Assembly: GCA_937871505.1 (NCBI GenBank) | Contig: CALMPF010000022.1 | Span: forward strand, 1 to 64,000 | Reading direction: 5' to 3' | DNA length: 64,000 nucleotides | From: an uncultured Planctomycetia bacterium | GTDB taxonomy: Bacteria > Planctomycetota > Phycisphaerae > Phycisphaerales > SM1A02 | Notes under the pieces: model-generated | Database searches by the model: none | What the model saw: only the letters and a program-made list of their open reading frames with translations | Told to the model about the DNA's origin: nothing | Part shown: in pieces, positions 45,746 to 54,301 of the stretch | How positions within the stretch are numbered: position 1 is the stretch's first letter | How the letters are laid out: each line of letters opens with the position of its first letter | Position numbers and translations under genes: made by a program

Positions 45746-46333
45746 ATGGGACTCCGTCCGATCTCCTCGGCAGTGCTGGTCGCATGTGGCCCGTGCATGA
45801 TGTCTGCGGGCGCCCTTGGGGCGAGCGCGGCGCCTTCGGCGGTACGGACCGATCCCTGCGGGGCGGCGTGCGTCGCGATCGTGCTTCGGCTCTTCGAACG
45901 CCCCGTCCGTGAGTTCGAGCTCCGCGCTCTTGCGGACTCCAGCGGCGCGATGTCGATGGCCGAGATGCAGCGTTACTTCCGTGCCCGAGGCATCGCGGCC
46001 GAGGCTCGCGTCATGTCGCTTGAAGACCTTGGCAAGTGGGAGGGTGCGGCCGTCGTTCACTTGGGCCTCCAAGGCGATGACGCACCTCATGCGGGGCACT
46101 TTGCCGTCTACATCCCGTGCCCGCAGCGGACGGGGCCAGGCGAGTTTCTCGACGCGACCATTCCTGTGGTTCGAGGCGGGTCGCTCGATCCGGACTTCGT
46201 CCGGAAGCACTGGACGGGGAACGTGCTGCTGGTCGGGGAGCCTGCGCGCAATCTCTGGCCGGCGGTGGTGATTGTCGCGGCCGGCGCACTCGGAATTGCC
46301 GCCGGCGTCCGGGTTCGGCAGAGGCGACGATGA
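45746..46333 (+). CDS. Peptidase C39-like exported protein
   Basis: A 195-residue protein with an N-terminal hydrophobic signal (SSAVLVACGPCMMSAGALGA), a cysteine protease-like core and a C-terminal membrane helix (LWPAVVIVAAGALGIAAGV). The C39 pattern is visible: DPCGAACVAIVLRLFERP holds the nucleophile Cys, PHAGHFAVYIP the catalytic His and FLDATI the Asp. The Gln that usually forms the oxyanion hole six residues before the Cys is not obvious (SAVRTDPCG). Canonical C39 peptidases remove leaders after Gly-Gly as part of ABC exporters; this one has no ABC part and would act outside the cytoplasm. It overlaps the next gene by 4 bases (ATGA). Confidence 0.75.
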   Translation: MGLRPISSAVLVACGPCMMSAGALGASAAPSAVRTDPCGAACVAIVLRLFERPVREFELRALADSSGAMSMAEMQRYFRARGIAAEARVMSLEDLGKWEGAAVVHLGLQGDDAPHAGHFAVYIPCPQRTGPGEFLDATIPVVRGGSLDPDFVRKHWTGNVLLVGEPARNLWPAVVIVAAGALGIAAGVRVRQRRR

Positions 46334-46827
46334 TGAACCGGCGCGAGGCGCTGGGCCGGATCGCGTTCGGAGCTTCCAGCTCGCTCGCGCTCGGCCTCGG
46401 ATGGAGCGCCGCCGTGCGACCCACCGGCACGACTTCGCGCGCGACCGATCGACTGATCCGCACACTGGAGCTGCGGTTGCGAACGGTCGCAGCCTCGGTG
46501 AGCAGCCCAGTCGAACTGTCCCACGTCGCGTTGGGGCTTCCGCGGTCGATGCTCGCTCTTGCCATGCTCCGGCGCGTGGACTCCGGCATCGACGCGCTCG
46601 AGCACTCGCACCGAGTCGATGCTCGCTCGTGCCATGCGCCGGCGCGTGTAGCGCCTCTCTCCGTCACCGTCGAACGAGTTCGGAGATCCGAGCGGTCGGA
46701 TCGGACCGAGTGTGGAAGGTGCATTCCCCGGGGAGGCGCACGCAGGTCAGTTGGCCGCGTACTTTGCATTGTCGGTCAATCTGAAGCACTTCTGGCCGCT
46801 TCATGGATCGACCTGGGGCGAGGCCGT
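46330..46827 (+). pseudogene. Decayed Tat-signal exported protein gene
   Basis: The gene starts with an ATGA overlap and encodes a twin-arginine-type signal (MMNRREALGRIAFGASSSLALG). After about 90 residues the frame breaks: a 36-base stretch at 46545-46580 is repeated at 46615-46650 with an offset of 70 bases (not a multiple of three), and the frame of the second copy meets TAG at 46648-46650 or close by. Gene-like sequence resumes in another frame near 46712 (VEGAFPGEAHAGQLAAYFAL, then HFWPLHGSTWGEAV) and stops exactly where a 170-bp inverted-end element begins. EGxxPGEAHAGQ-type strings occur in planctomycete exported proteins next to C39-like genes. Original function unknown. Confidence 0.6.
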
Positions 46828-46997
46828 CCCAGCAGCCTGTGGCGAAAGTCATTCGGGCTGCGGACGAGCGGACAGGCGAATCTCATCGTCGCCGCAACTC
46901 GCCTGTATCACTGCGGATACTGCTTCGTCGCGGCTCCTCGATCTTCGCCTCCCCGCTCGCCCTCGCCTACAAAGCACTTTCGCCACAGGCTGCTGGG
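46828..46997. mobile_element. 170-bp element with 22-bp perfect inverted ends
   Basis: The left end (46828-46849, beginning CCCAGCAGCCTGTGGC) is the exact reverse complement of the right end (46976-46997). The 126 bases between encode nothing recognisable. Size and structure are those of a MITE. It interrupts the decayed Tat-signal gene. No flanking target duplication is evident. Confidence 0.6.
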
Positions 46998-48269
46998 CAT
47001 GGCTCGGAACTGTCGTGATGATGGGGCCGACAGTGGCCACCTGATCGTCGCGATGGCCGTCATGGTCGGCCGTGTCGATCGATGGTCAGGGAGCCGCCGA
47101 GTCCGCCTCGCGTTCACTCGACTCCTGGAGATGGCGTGCAGGGTCGCTCCCGCGAGAGAGGCGTGCTGGGGACTCCATCGTCTGCATGGGATGGCGATTG
47201 CGGCAACCTCCGGGCGCCACTTGCTGGAGCGCAACCAAACCGCGCAGAATGCCGCTTGGTAGACGCCACTGGTGGACCTCGGTCGTCACGAGCCGATCGA
47301 GGTTCCGGGCGCTGAGCGTCCGGCCACTGGCCAGGCAAGAAGACGCGGGATGAGCGATCCTGTCTGTGTCAAGCAGGCAAGGAGTCCAGGCCGTGTCGAA
47401 GCCGGATCTGTCGAAGGAGCAGAGAGCGAAGATCCAGATTCTGAATCAGCACGGCAGCACCCACGCAGAGGCCGCGAGGCGACTGGCTGTGACAGGAGAC
47501 GCGGTGTGGTCCCACGTGCGACCAAGGGCCGTGGGCGCGACGGATGGTCGGCAAGCGAAGACCTGTCTGACCGCGTCGGCAGAACTGGTCAGGGTGGTCG
47601 GATCCGTGGCGGACTGGCCGTGCCGAGGATTACCGGCCACCGAGTGTCGACTCGCTGCATCGGCTCCTCCCCGAGGAGCCTGGATTCAGCGGCTCGTGCA
47701 AGTCGGTGCGGAGGTCCGGCGTGATGCACAACAACCACCGGAGGGCGCATCAAGTGCAACTCCGCCCGCGGATGGTCCGCCGGACCGAGCACTCGGTCAC
47801 TTGCGGCCGCATGCTATTCGGCTCTCAGCGCGATCGCTTCCCGACCGCCGAGGCGGTGTGAGAACCCGGGGGGCTGGACTGCACCCCGCCGAGATCGCTG
47901 TCGAGCGGCAAGGGCCGCGGGGCGACCCGGACGCTATCGTACCCGAAGCCTCAGGTCGCGCGGGAACGAGCGACAGATCAAGGTCGCTCATCGCCGCCAA
48001 TGACCGTTGGCGGGTGATCGGTCGCAAGTTCCGCACGTGGTGATCGCTCCATGCGTCGAAGAACCTTCCCCAAGCGGTGTGGAACCGGTGTGCGCGACGC
48101 CGGATCGAGCGTCCATCGGTCGCGTGAAGGCGAGGATCACGGCGAATGGTGCCACTGCCATGCTTCCGCGAGACTCCGGTCCTCTGAGGATGTCCAGGGT
48201 ACGTTCGCGCGTGCGTGCGCGATTCGTGACGACAGGAGCCGACTGGCGCTCGATCCCGACTCAAGGCGC
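46998..48269. other. Decayed region upstream of the secretion operon
   Basis: About 1.3 kb with broken frames on both strands. The only protein-like piece is the transposase-type helix-turn-helix at 47393. The promoter of the type II secretion operon should lie near its right edge, but I see no clear one. Confidence 0.45.
47393..47530 (+). pseudogene. Helix-turn-helix remnant, transposase-like
   Basis: A GTG at 47393 with AAGGAG eight bases upstream starts MSKPDLSKEQRAKIQILNQ, then HGSTHAEAARRLAVTGDAVW, a helix-turn-helix of the kind found at the N-terminus of IS30- and IS630-type transposases. The frame stays open to 48043 but soon turns Pro/Arg-rich without integrase motifs, so only the N-terminal domain seems to survive. 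Confidence 0.35.
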
Positions 48270-50588
48270 ATGTCGAGATCGGGCGAGCGGCGCGATCTTC
48301 GGGGCGGATCCGCCCCGTATCGCAAGCTCCGGCGGGGGGCAGGCTGGTGCGGCTCCGCCGTCATGGCAGCGCTCGCGATCCTGATTCTCGAGTCCCTCGC
48401 GTGGGGTTCCAAGGCCGCGGGTGCCACCTTGCAAGAGGTGCCGTCCGCCAGTGTGCGCCTTTCCGGCGAGGTGGAACTGGCGCGACTGGTGGATCTGAGC
48501 GCGCAGCGGCTCGGATTCGATGTCGACTACGACACAGCGCTCCTGAAGGGGACGGTGACGCTACGTCTCGCGGAGGGTCTCGACGACACCGCGCTCTGGG
48601 AGCTCACCAATCAGATCCTCGCCACCCGGGATCTCGCGAGCGTGATCCAGCCTGGAAGCCGTCTGGTCTCGATCGTGCGACTTGCCGACGCCCCGGTCAG
48701 GGCACGCTTGGAGCGACCCGACCTGCCGCAGATCCCTGCCGGGTTCTCAGTTCTTGTGACTCGGGTTCAGCATCGCGAAGTCGCGGATGTGCTGGAGCCC
48801 GTTCGCCAGGTACTGTCGAAGCCCGCGGGGCTGATCGCGCCGCTCGGGGACGGCGGGCTTGTGCTCATCGCCGACCTCAAGCCGCGCATCGAGCAGGCGA
48901 TCTACGTCCTCACATTGGTGGATGTCCCGTCGGGAGTTCCCGCGATCGAGATCCTGCCGGCCATCAACCTCCGAGCGAGCGACCTTGCGACACTCGTCAC
49001 CTCGGCCGTCGCCGCGCGGGACGAGGTCGTCGGCAAGAGGCTCAGGGGAAGGGTGATGGCGATTCCCGACGGAAGCGCCGTGCTCGTGACCGCGCCGGGC
49101 AGCGAGATCGGAACGTGGTCGGATCTCGTTCGGCGACTCGATCAGCGGCAGGAGGTGCAGACTCGGTCGTACAACATGCGAACGCTGGCCGCCCGCGATG
49201 TCGGCACCCTCATCGAACAGGCGTGCCGCGATGCCGGCCCGCGAGGCGCCGGGGATCAATGGAAGGTGGTCCTCGACGAGTTCACGGGGACATTGATCGT
49301 CACCGCGACGCCGGGCGAGCATGAGGCGATCGCCGATCTTGTCGAGCGGCTGGAGGCGAGCACGAGCGGCGAGCGGCGGCGGGTGCGAGCATTCGTGATC
49401 CGGAACCGGCCCGTCGCCGACGTGATCTCCGTCTTCTCGAGTTTCGTGGATGCCGGCGTCATCGAGGTCCAGGACGTCAACGGAAGCGATCGGCTGTCGA
49501 CCATGGGGTCGGACGCCGGCCAGTTTGCGGCGGCGGCTTCGCAGCGCACCGAGAGAGAGCCACGTTCGGCGGGCGCCGGCGAACTCACCCAGTCGTCTGG
49601 GCCAGGAACACGACTTCAGTCGCGCCGCCCCGCTGCGGCGCGATCGGCCCGAGTCGTGGGCAGTGCTGCTCTCGCCTTCACCGCCGACGAGGGCACCAAC
49701 ACGCTGCTCGTGATCGGAGAGCCCCGGCTCGTCACCCAGGTGGAGGACATGCTCCGGACCATCGATGTGCGTCAGCCCCAGGTGATGCTCGAGGCGCTGG
49801 TGGTCACCCTGACCGACGACCAGACGGTCGAACTCGGCGTCGAGCTGGAAAAGATCTCGATCAGCGGAAGCACGATCATCACGCTCGCCTCCCTGTTCAG
49901 CCTGACACCTCCTCCGGGCGTGATGCCGCCGCCCGCGAGGCCGCAGGGATTCACCGGGACGGTGCTCAACCCAGGCGACTTCAGCGTCGTCATTCGGGCA
50001 CTCGAGAAGCTCAACAAGGGGCGAGCGCTCAATCTGCCGAAGCTTCTGGTCAACAACAACGAGATCGCGACGATCAACTCAGTGCTTCAGCAGCCGGTTC
50101 TCACGACGAATGCATCGACCACCGTCGCTACGACCTCCTTTGGCGGAACGCAGGATGCCGGAACGACCGTCACCATCAGACCCCAGATCGCCGAAGGCGA
50201 CCATCTCGTCCTCGAATACTCCGTCTCGATCAGCGCCTTCGTGGGCACATCCTCCGACCCCAGTCTGCCGCCGCCGAGGCAGCAGAACACGCTTGAGAGC
50301 ATCGTGACCATTCCAGACGGGTACACCGTCGCGGTGGGAGGACTTCGCATCGACAGCGATCTCGACGGGAGGTCGCAGGTGCCCCTGGTCGGAGACATTC
50401 CGTTGATCGGGGAGCTCTTCAAGTCGCGAAGCAGCGCCGACAAGCAGCAGAGGTTCTTCGTCTTCCTTCGGGCCAATGTGCTGCGCAGTCCCGCATTCGA
50501 GGACCTGCGGTATCTCAGCGACCTCGATCAGGCCGACGCAGGAATTCCCGGCGACTTCCCCGCCTCGGAGCCGAGGCTCATCCGATGA
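48270..50588 (+). CDS. gspD: Type II secretion secretin
   Basis: A 772-residue outer-membrane channel subunit. After a positively charged N-region and hydrophobic signal (SAVMAALAILILESLAWG) come an N0 domain (LARLVDLSAQRLGFDVDYD) and several KH-like ring domains (FSVLVTRVQHREVADVLEP; YNMRTLAARDVGTLIEQA; VRAFVIRNRPVADVISVF), an Arg/Ser-rich linker, and the secretin core: VMLEALVVTLTDDQTVELGV, ALNLPKLLVNNNEIATINS and VPLVGDIPLIGELFKSR. The C-terminal S-domain is short, so a pilotin may not be needed. The ATG at 48270 is a best guess; ATG at 48363 is possible. First gene of the D-E-F-G-H-I/J-K-C-L-M run, coupled to gspE by ATGA. Confidence 0.92.
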   Translation: MSRSGERRDLRGGSAPYRKLRRGAGWCGSAVMAALAILILESLAWGSKAAGATLQEVPSASVRLSGEVELARLVDLSAQRLGFDVDYDTALLKGTVTLRLAEGLDDTALWELTNQILATRDLASVIQPGSRLVSIVRLADAPVRARLERPDLPQIPAGFSVLVTRVQHREVADVLEPVRQVLSKPAGLIAPLGDGGLVLIADLKPRIEQAIYVLTLVDVPSGVPAIEILPAINLRASDLATLVTSAVAARDEVVGKRLRGRVMAIPDGSAVLVTAPGSEIGTWSDLVRRLDQRQEVQTRSYNMRTLAARDVGTLIEQACRDAGPRGAGDQWKVVLDEFTGTLIVTATPGEHEAIADLVERLEASTSGERRRVRAFVIRNRPVADVISVFSSFVDAGVIEVQDVNGSDRLSTMGSDAGQFAAAASQRTEREPRSAGAGELTQSSGPGTRLQSRRPAAARSARVVGSAALAFTADEGTNTLLVIGEPRLVTQVEDMLRTIDVRQPQVMLEALVVTLTDDQTVELGVELEKISISGSTIITLASLFSLTPPPGVMPPPARPQGFTGTVLNPGDFSVVIRALEKLNKGRALNLPKLLVNNNEIATINSVLQQPVLTTNASTTVATTSFGGTQDAGTTVTIRPQIAEGDHLVLEYSVSISAFVGTSSDPSLPPPRQQNTLESIVTIPDGYTVAVGGLRIDSDLDGRSQVPLVGDIPLIGELFKSRSSADKQQRFFVFLRANVLRSPAFEDLRYLSDLDQADAGIPGDFPASEPRLIR

Positions 50589-52015
50589 CGTTCGTCGACG
50601 CGATCCCTCACGACTTCGCCCGGCTTCACCTGATCTCCAGTGACGGGCTGGTCGACGGCGCCGAACGGCTGGTCGTTGGTCCGGCCACCGATGCGCTTGT
50701 GGTGCACAACGTCTCCGTTCGCCTCCAGCGACCGTGTACGGTGCGAGTCGAGGACCCTGAAGCAGTGGCTCGGGCGGTTGATGCGCTCTACGAACGGGCT
50801 CGTCGAGTCGGCCAGGGCCGCGATGCGGCGGACGGAACGATCGGGCGGCCGGAGCAGGGCGGCGACCTCGACCGCTTGCTCGTGGACGCCGACCGCGATC
50901 TTCTCAATACGCAGGGCAAGGGACGAGTGATCAAGCTCGTCGACGGCTTGCTCTTCGAGGCCGCGGGGCGGGGCGCAAGCGATCTTCATATTCAGCCGCT
51001 CGCGGACAGAACTCTGGTCCGCTACCGCATCGACGGTGTCCTTCATGACGTCCGCGAGCTCGGAGCCGAGCTGGCGATCGCCGTGGTCAGCCGCATCAAG
51101 GTCATGGGCCGTATGGACATCGCCGAGCGTCGGATGCCCCAGGATGGACGAGCGACCGTGAACATCGGTCGTCGCCCGATCGATCTGCGCATCTCGACGC
51201 TGCCGACCAGCTATGGCGAGCGCGCCGTCCTCCGGCTGCTCGACACGTCGCAGCAGCTCTGCGCGTTCGAGCGACTCGGGATGCCGGAGCGCATCGCCGG
51301 CCCCTTTCTCGACCGTGCGGGGCGGAGCAGCGGCATCATCCTCGTGACCGGACCGACCGGTTCCGGAAAGACGACGACGCTCTACTCCACGCTTCGACAG
51401 ATCGGATCAAGTCAGGTCAACATCATGACCATCGAGGATCCGATCGAGTACGAGCTCTCGACCGTCGGGCTCGCGATCAGTCAGGCCCAGGTGAACGCCC
51501 GAAAGGGCGTCACGTTCGCGACCGGCCTGCGACACATCCTTCGTCAGGATCCGGACATCGTCATGGTGGGCGAGATTCGCGACGAGGAGACCGCCCGGAC
51601 CGCGATCCAGTCGAGCCTGACCGGTCACCTCGTCCTCTCTTCGCTGCACACCAACGATGCCGCAAGCGCAGTGAGCCGCCTGCTCGATCTGGGCGTCGAG
51701 CCGTTCCTCGTGAGTGCGTCGCTCTCCGCGGTGCTGGCGCAGCGTCTCGTGCGGGTGATCCATCGGGAGTGCGCGGGCGCCGGCTGCGATCTCTGCATGG
51801 GAACCGGGCTTCGCGGACGAACCGGCGTCTTTGAACTGCTCATCATCAACGATGCGCTTCGGGCCCTGATCAACGATCGTGCCGACGCCGCGACGATCCG
51901 CGCGTCCGCAACGGCTTCCGGCATGGCGACGCTCGTCGACGAGGGACGGCGGCTCGTGGACTCCGGCGGGACGACCGACGCCGAGGTTCGACGCGTGCTC
52001 TTGGGGGTCCTGTGA
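50585..52015 (+). CDS. gspE: Type II secretion ATPase
   Basis: A 476-residue cytoplasmic motor that powers pseudopilus growth. It has the N2 motif GASDLHIQPLADRTLVRYRIDG, Walker A GPTGSGKTTTLYSTL, Asp box MTIEDPIEYEL, Walker B ILRQDPDIVMVGEIRDEETA and His box LTGHLVLSSLHTNDA. The zinc region is reduced: ECAGAGCDLCMGTGLRGRTG has three cysteines and lacks the usual 25-30 residue loop between the CxxC pairs, so zinc binding may be lost. The N-terminal N1E domain is short. Overlaps its neighbours by 4 bases on both sides. Confidence 0.95.
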   Translation: MTFVDAIPHDFARLHLISSDGLVDGAERLVVGPATDALVVHNVSVRLQRPCTVRVEDPEAVARAVDALYERARRVGQGRDAADGTIGRPEQGGDLDRLLVDADRDLLNTQGKGRVIKLVDGLLFEAAGRGASDLHIQPLADRTLVRYRIDGVLHDVRELGAELAIAVVSRIKVMGRMDIAERRMPQDGRATVNIGRRPIDLRISTLPTSYGERAVLRLLDTSQQLCAFERLGMPERIAGPFLDRAGRSSGIILVTGPTGSGKTTTLYSTLRQIGSSQVNIMTIEDPIEYELSTVGLAISQAQVNARKGVTFATGLRHILRQDPDIVMVGEIRDEETARTAIQSSLTGHLVLSSLHTNDAASAVSRLLDLGVEPFLVSASLSAVLAQRLVRVIHRECAGAGCDLCMGTGLRGRTGVFELLIINDALRALINDRADAATIRASATASGMATLVDEGRRLVDSGGTTDAEVRRVLLGVL

Positions 52016-53310
52016 CGAGCTGGCAGTACACCGCTGTCGCCGTCGGTGGCTCAGAGAACGCGCGCCGGCGCGGCGTCATCGCGGGCGACTCGTCGGCCGA
52101 GGTCCGCGCCGCGCTGCGCCGCGTCGGACTCGTGGTCGTCGACATCCGCGAACTGCCGAGCCGGAAGTCGAGTGACGGGAGCGATGATGGCCTCGCGGCG
52201 TCGTGGCTGCGGGGGAGGAGGAAGGCGGAGCGCGCCGAGTTTCATGACAGCCTCGCACTCCTGATCGGCTCCGGCCTGCCGATGAGCGAAGCGCTCGACG
52301 CGATGCTCGGAGACGAGCGCCATCGGCCGGCTGCGCGAGTGCGCATGATCGGCGAGCTTCGTGATTCGCTTCGAAGCGGCCGCTCGCTCGCAGAGGCGAT
52401 GGCGCCGCATCCGGGCTGGTTCGATCCGATCGAGCGGGCGATGGTCGAGGCGGGGCAGCGCGGGGGCACCCTCGCGCAGGTGCTGCGAGATCTGACCGAG
52501 CGCCATGAGCAGTCGGCAAACCTCGGTCAGAAGCTCCTCGCAGCACTTGCGTACCCATGCGCGATCGCGCTGCTGGGCACTGCGGTCGCTGTCTTCCTCG
52601 GCGTCAAGACGCTGCCAGAGCTCTCCCAGCTTCTCGTCGACGCGGGACTCGAGGTGCCTGGCCTGACCGCCGGAGTGATCGCGATCGTCGGATTCGTTGT
52701 CCGATTCTGGTGGGCGGTCGCGATCGGCGCCGTGATCGTTGTCGGCGCCGCGATCGGAGTCGTCAGCCGCGTGATCGCCGCCGAAGATTCGCGCGAGGGC
52801 TCCCGCAGCTTGGCAGCGTGGATGGATCGGGTCCTCCCACGCGTCGTCCGACGACTCGCCCTTGCCTCGCTCTGCCAGCGGCTCGCCGAACTGATCCGGA
52901 CCGGGGTTCCGCTGACCGAGTCCCTCAGAGTGCTCGCACCCACGGTCGGCACCATGACGATCGGGCTTCGGGCGGCGTTGCGTCGGGTCGCCCAGCGGAT
53001 CGAGCAGGGGAGTTCCCTCGCGGATGCCCTCGCAGAGGAGGAGAAGGGCGAACCAGGCCTCCGCCGTACTGCCTCGCGCTGGTTTGAGCCAGAGATGGTT
53101 CGGCTCGTGGAGGTCGGCGAGACCGGCGGCGAGCTCGATGTCGTGCTGGAGCGCCTCGGTCGGCGCTACGAGCGATCGGGGCGGCGGTTGATCGACCGGC
53201 TCGCCGCGCTCGCGGAGCCGGCGGTGATTCTCATCCTCGCGGTGCTCGTGGGCATCGTGGTCATGGCAGCCGTGCTGCCGCTCGTGCGACTTCAGGAGGT
53301 GATCGGATGA
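52012..53310 (+). CDS. gspF: Type II secretion inner-membrane platform protein
   Basis: A 432-residue protein with two GspF domains. Each shows the pattern FHDSLALLIGSGLPMSEALDAM or LCQRLAELIRTGVPLTESLRVL, then MVEAGQRGGTLAQVL or LVEVGETGGELDVVL. Three membrane segments are visible (LAYPCAIALLGTAVAVFLG; GVIAIVGFVVRFWWAVAIGA; PAVILILAVLVGIVVMAAVL). GTG start overlaps the gspE stop (GTGA). The short N-terminal part YTAVAVGGSENARRRGVI matches the family. Confidence 0.94.
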   Translation: MTSWQYTAVAVGGSENARRRGVIAGDSSAEVRAALRRVGLVVVDIRELPSRKSSDGSDDGLAASWLRGRRKAERAEFHDSLALLIGSGLPMSEALDAMLGDERHRPAARVRMIGELRDSLRSGRSLAEAMAPHPGWFDPIERAMVEAGQRGGTLAQVLRDLTERHEQSANLGQKLLAALAYPCAIALLGTAVAVFLGVKTLPELSQLLVDAGLEVPGLTAGVIAIVGFVVRFWWAVAIGAVIVVGAAIGVVSRVIAAEDSREGSRSLAAWMDRVLPRVVRRLALASLCQRLAELIRTGVPLTESLRVLAPTVGTMTIGLRAALRRVAQRIEQGSSLADALAEEEKGEPGLRRTASRWFEPEMVRLVEVGETGGELDVVLERLGRRYERSGRRLIDRLAALAEPAVILILAVLVGIVVMAAVLPLVRLQEVIG

Positions 53311-53849
53311 CTCGAATGAACGAACCGCTCGATCGGGGGGCGGGAGCAGGAACAGGGACAGGCGCAGGAACCGGAGCAGGACCGAGGCCGGACCGCGAGC
53401 CGATCAGCCGCGCCGCCCGGAGCACGGGCTCCGCGCGGCATCGCGGCATGACGCTTGTCGAGGTGCTCGCCGTCGTCGTCATTCTCGGGTTGATCGCGGG
53501 GACGCTCCTCGTCGGCTTTTCCGGCACCTTCGGTCGCGCCAAGCATGAACTCGCGCGAAGCGGGATCGGTGTCATCGTGGGAAAGCTCGAGGCCTATCGA
53601 GTCGAGCATGGCACCTGGCCCGGCTCCGACGTGGGCTTGCGCGCTCTCGCCGAGGGGTCGGCGACCGGGTCGTCGTACCACCTTGGTGCGGATCACCTCA
53701 ATGATCCATGGAATCGTCCGTACCTTTATGTCGTTCCCGGTCCGGCAGGGCTTCCGTACGAGGTGATCACCTACGGCGCCGACGGCGTTCCCGGCGGAGA
53801 AGGTGAGAATCGCGACATCTCGTCGGCGACGCTTCGCAAGCGGGATTGA
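53307..53849 (+). CDS. gspG: Type II secretion major pseudopilin
   Basis: A 180-residue prepilin. The cleavage and methylation site is RHRG|MTLVEVLAVVVILGLIAG with Glu at position 5 of the mature protein. The leader of 47 residues is far longer than usual and contains a Gly-Thr-Ala repeat (GAGAGTGTGAGTGAG). The C-terminal calcium loop is typical: HLNDPWNRPYLYVVPG and YGADGVPGGEGENRDISS. ATG overlaps the gspF stop; an internal start is possible but none with a good ribosome site is seen. Confidence 0.95.
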   Translation: MTRMNEPLDRGAGAGTGTGAGTGAGPRPDREPISRAARSTGSARHRGMTLVEVLAVVVILGLIAGTLLVGFSGTFGRAKHELARSGIGVIVGKLEAYRVEHGTWPGSDVGLRALAEGSATGSSYHLGADHLNDPWNRPYLYVVPGPAGLPYEVITYGADGVPGGEGENRDISSATLRKRD

Positions 53850-53869
53850 TCGCACCGGGAGTCAGTTCC

Positions 53870-54301
53870 ATGGCGACACGCGGATTGACGATCATCGAGC
53901 TCCTCCTCGCCACCATGGTGCTTTCCGTGGCTGTCGCTCTCGCCGCTGCGTCCGCTGCGCGGTCGACGGGCGGCGATCCGGTCCGCCGCGCCGCCGCGCT
54001 GGCCCGGGATCTCGACGCCCGTGCTCGACTCCTCGCGCGGCACGAGGGCGAGCTCATGATCCTCGTCGAATCGGCGCACCGTCGCGTCGTCGCACGGGAT
54101 CGGCATGGTTCCCTCCTGCTCACGATCGATCTGCCCGATTCCATCGAGTGCGAACTCCGATCGGTCGCGGGCGATGCGGGGCTCCTGCTCGACTCGCGAG
54201 GACAGTCGATGGACGCCGTTCTTCGACTCGTGGGCGTTGATCGTTCGCTTTCGCTGCGGGTCCTCGGGCTGAGCGGTCAGTGGATCGAGGAGGGGCCATG
54301 A
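53870..54301 (+). CDS. gspH: Type II secretion minor pseudopilin, GspH-like
   Basis: A 143-residue prepilin with a short leader, MATRG|LTIIELLLATMVLSVAVAL. The remainder has the beta-strands of GspH/FimT proteins (GSLLLTIDLPDSIECEL, GLLLDSRGQSMDAVLRL). The ATG at 53870 is chosen over a TTG at 53846 that would overlap gspG, because GGGAG lies eight bases upstream. Coupled to the next gene by ATGA. Confidence 0.82.
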   Translation: MATRGLTIIELLLATMVLSVAVALAAASAARSTGGDPVRRAAALARDLDARARLLARHEGELMILVESAHRRVVARDRHGSLLLTIDLPDSIECELRSVAGDAGLLLDSRGQSMDAVLRLVGVDRSLSLRVLGLSGQWIEEGP

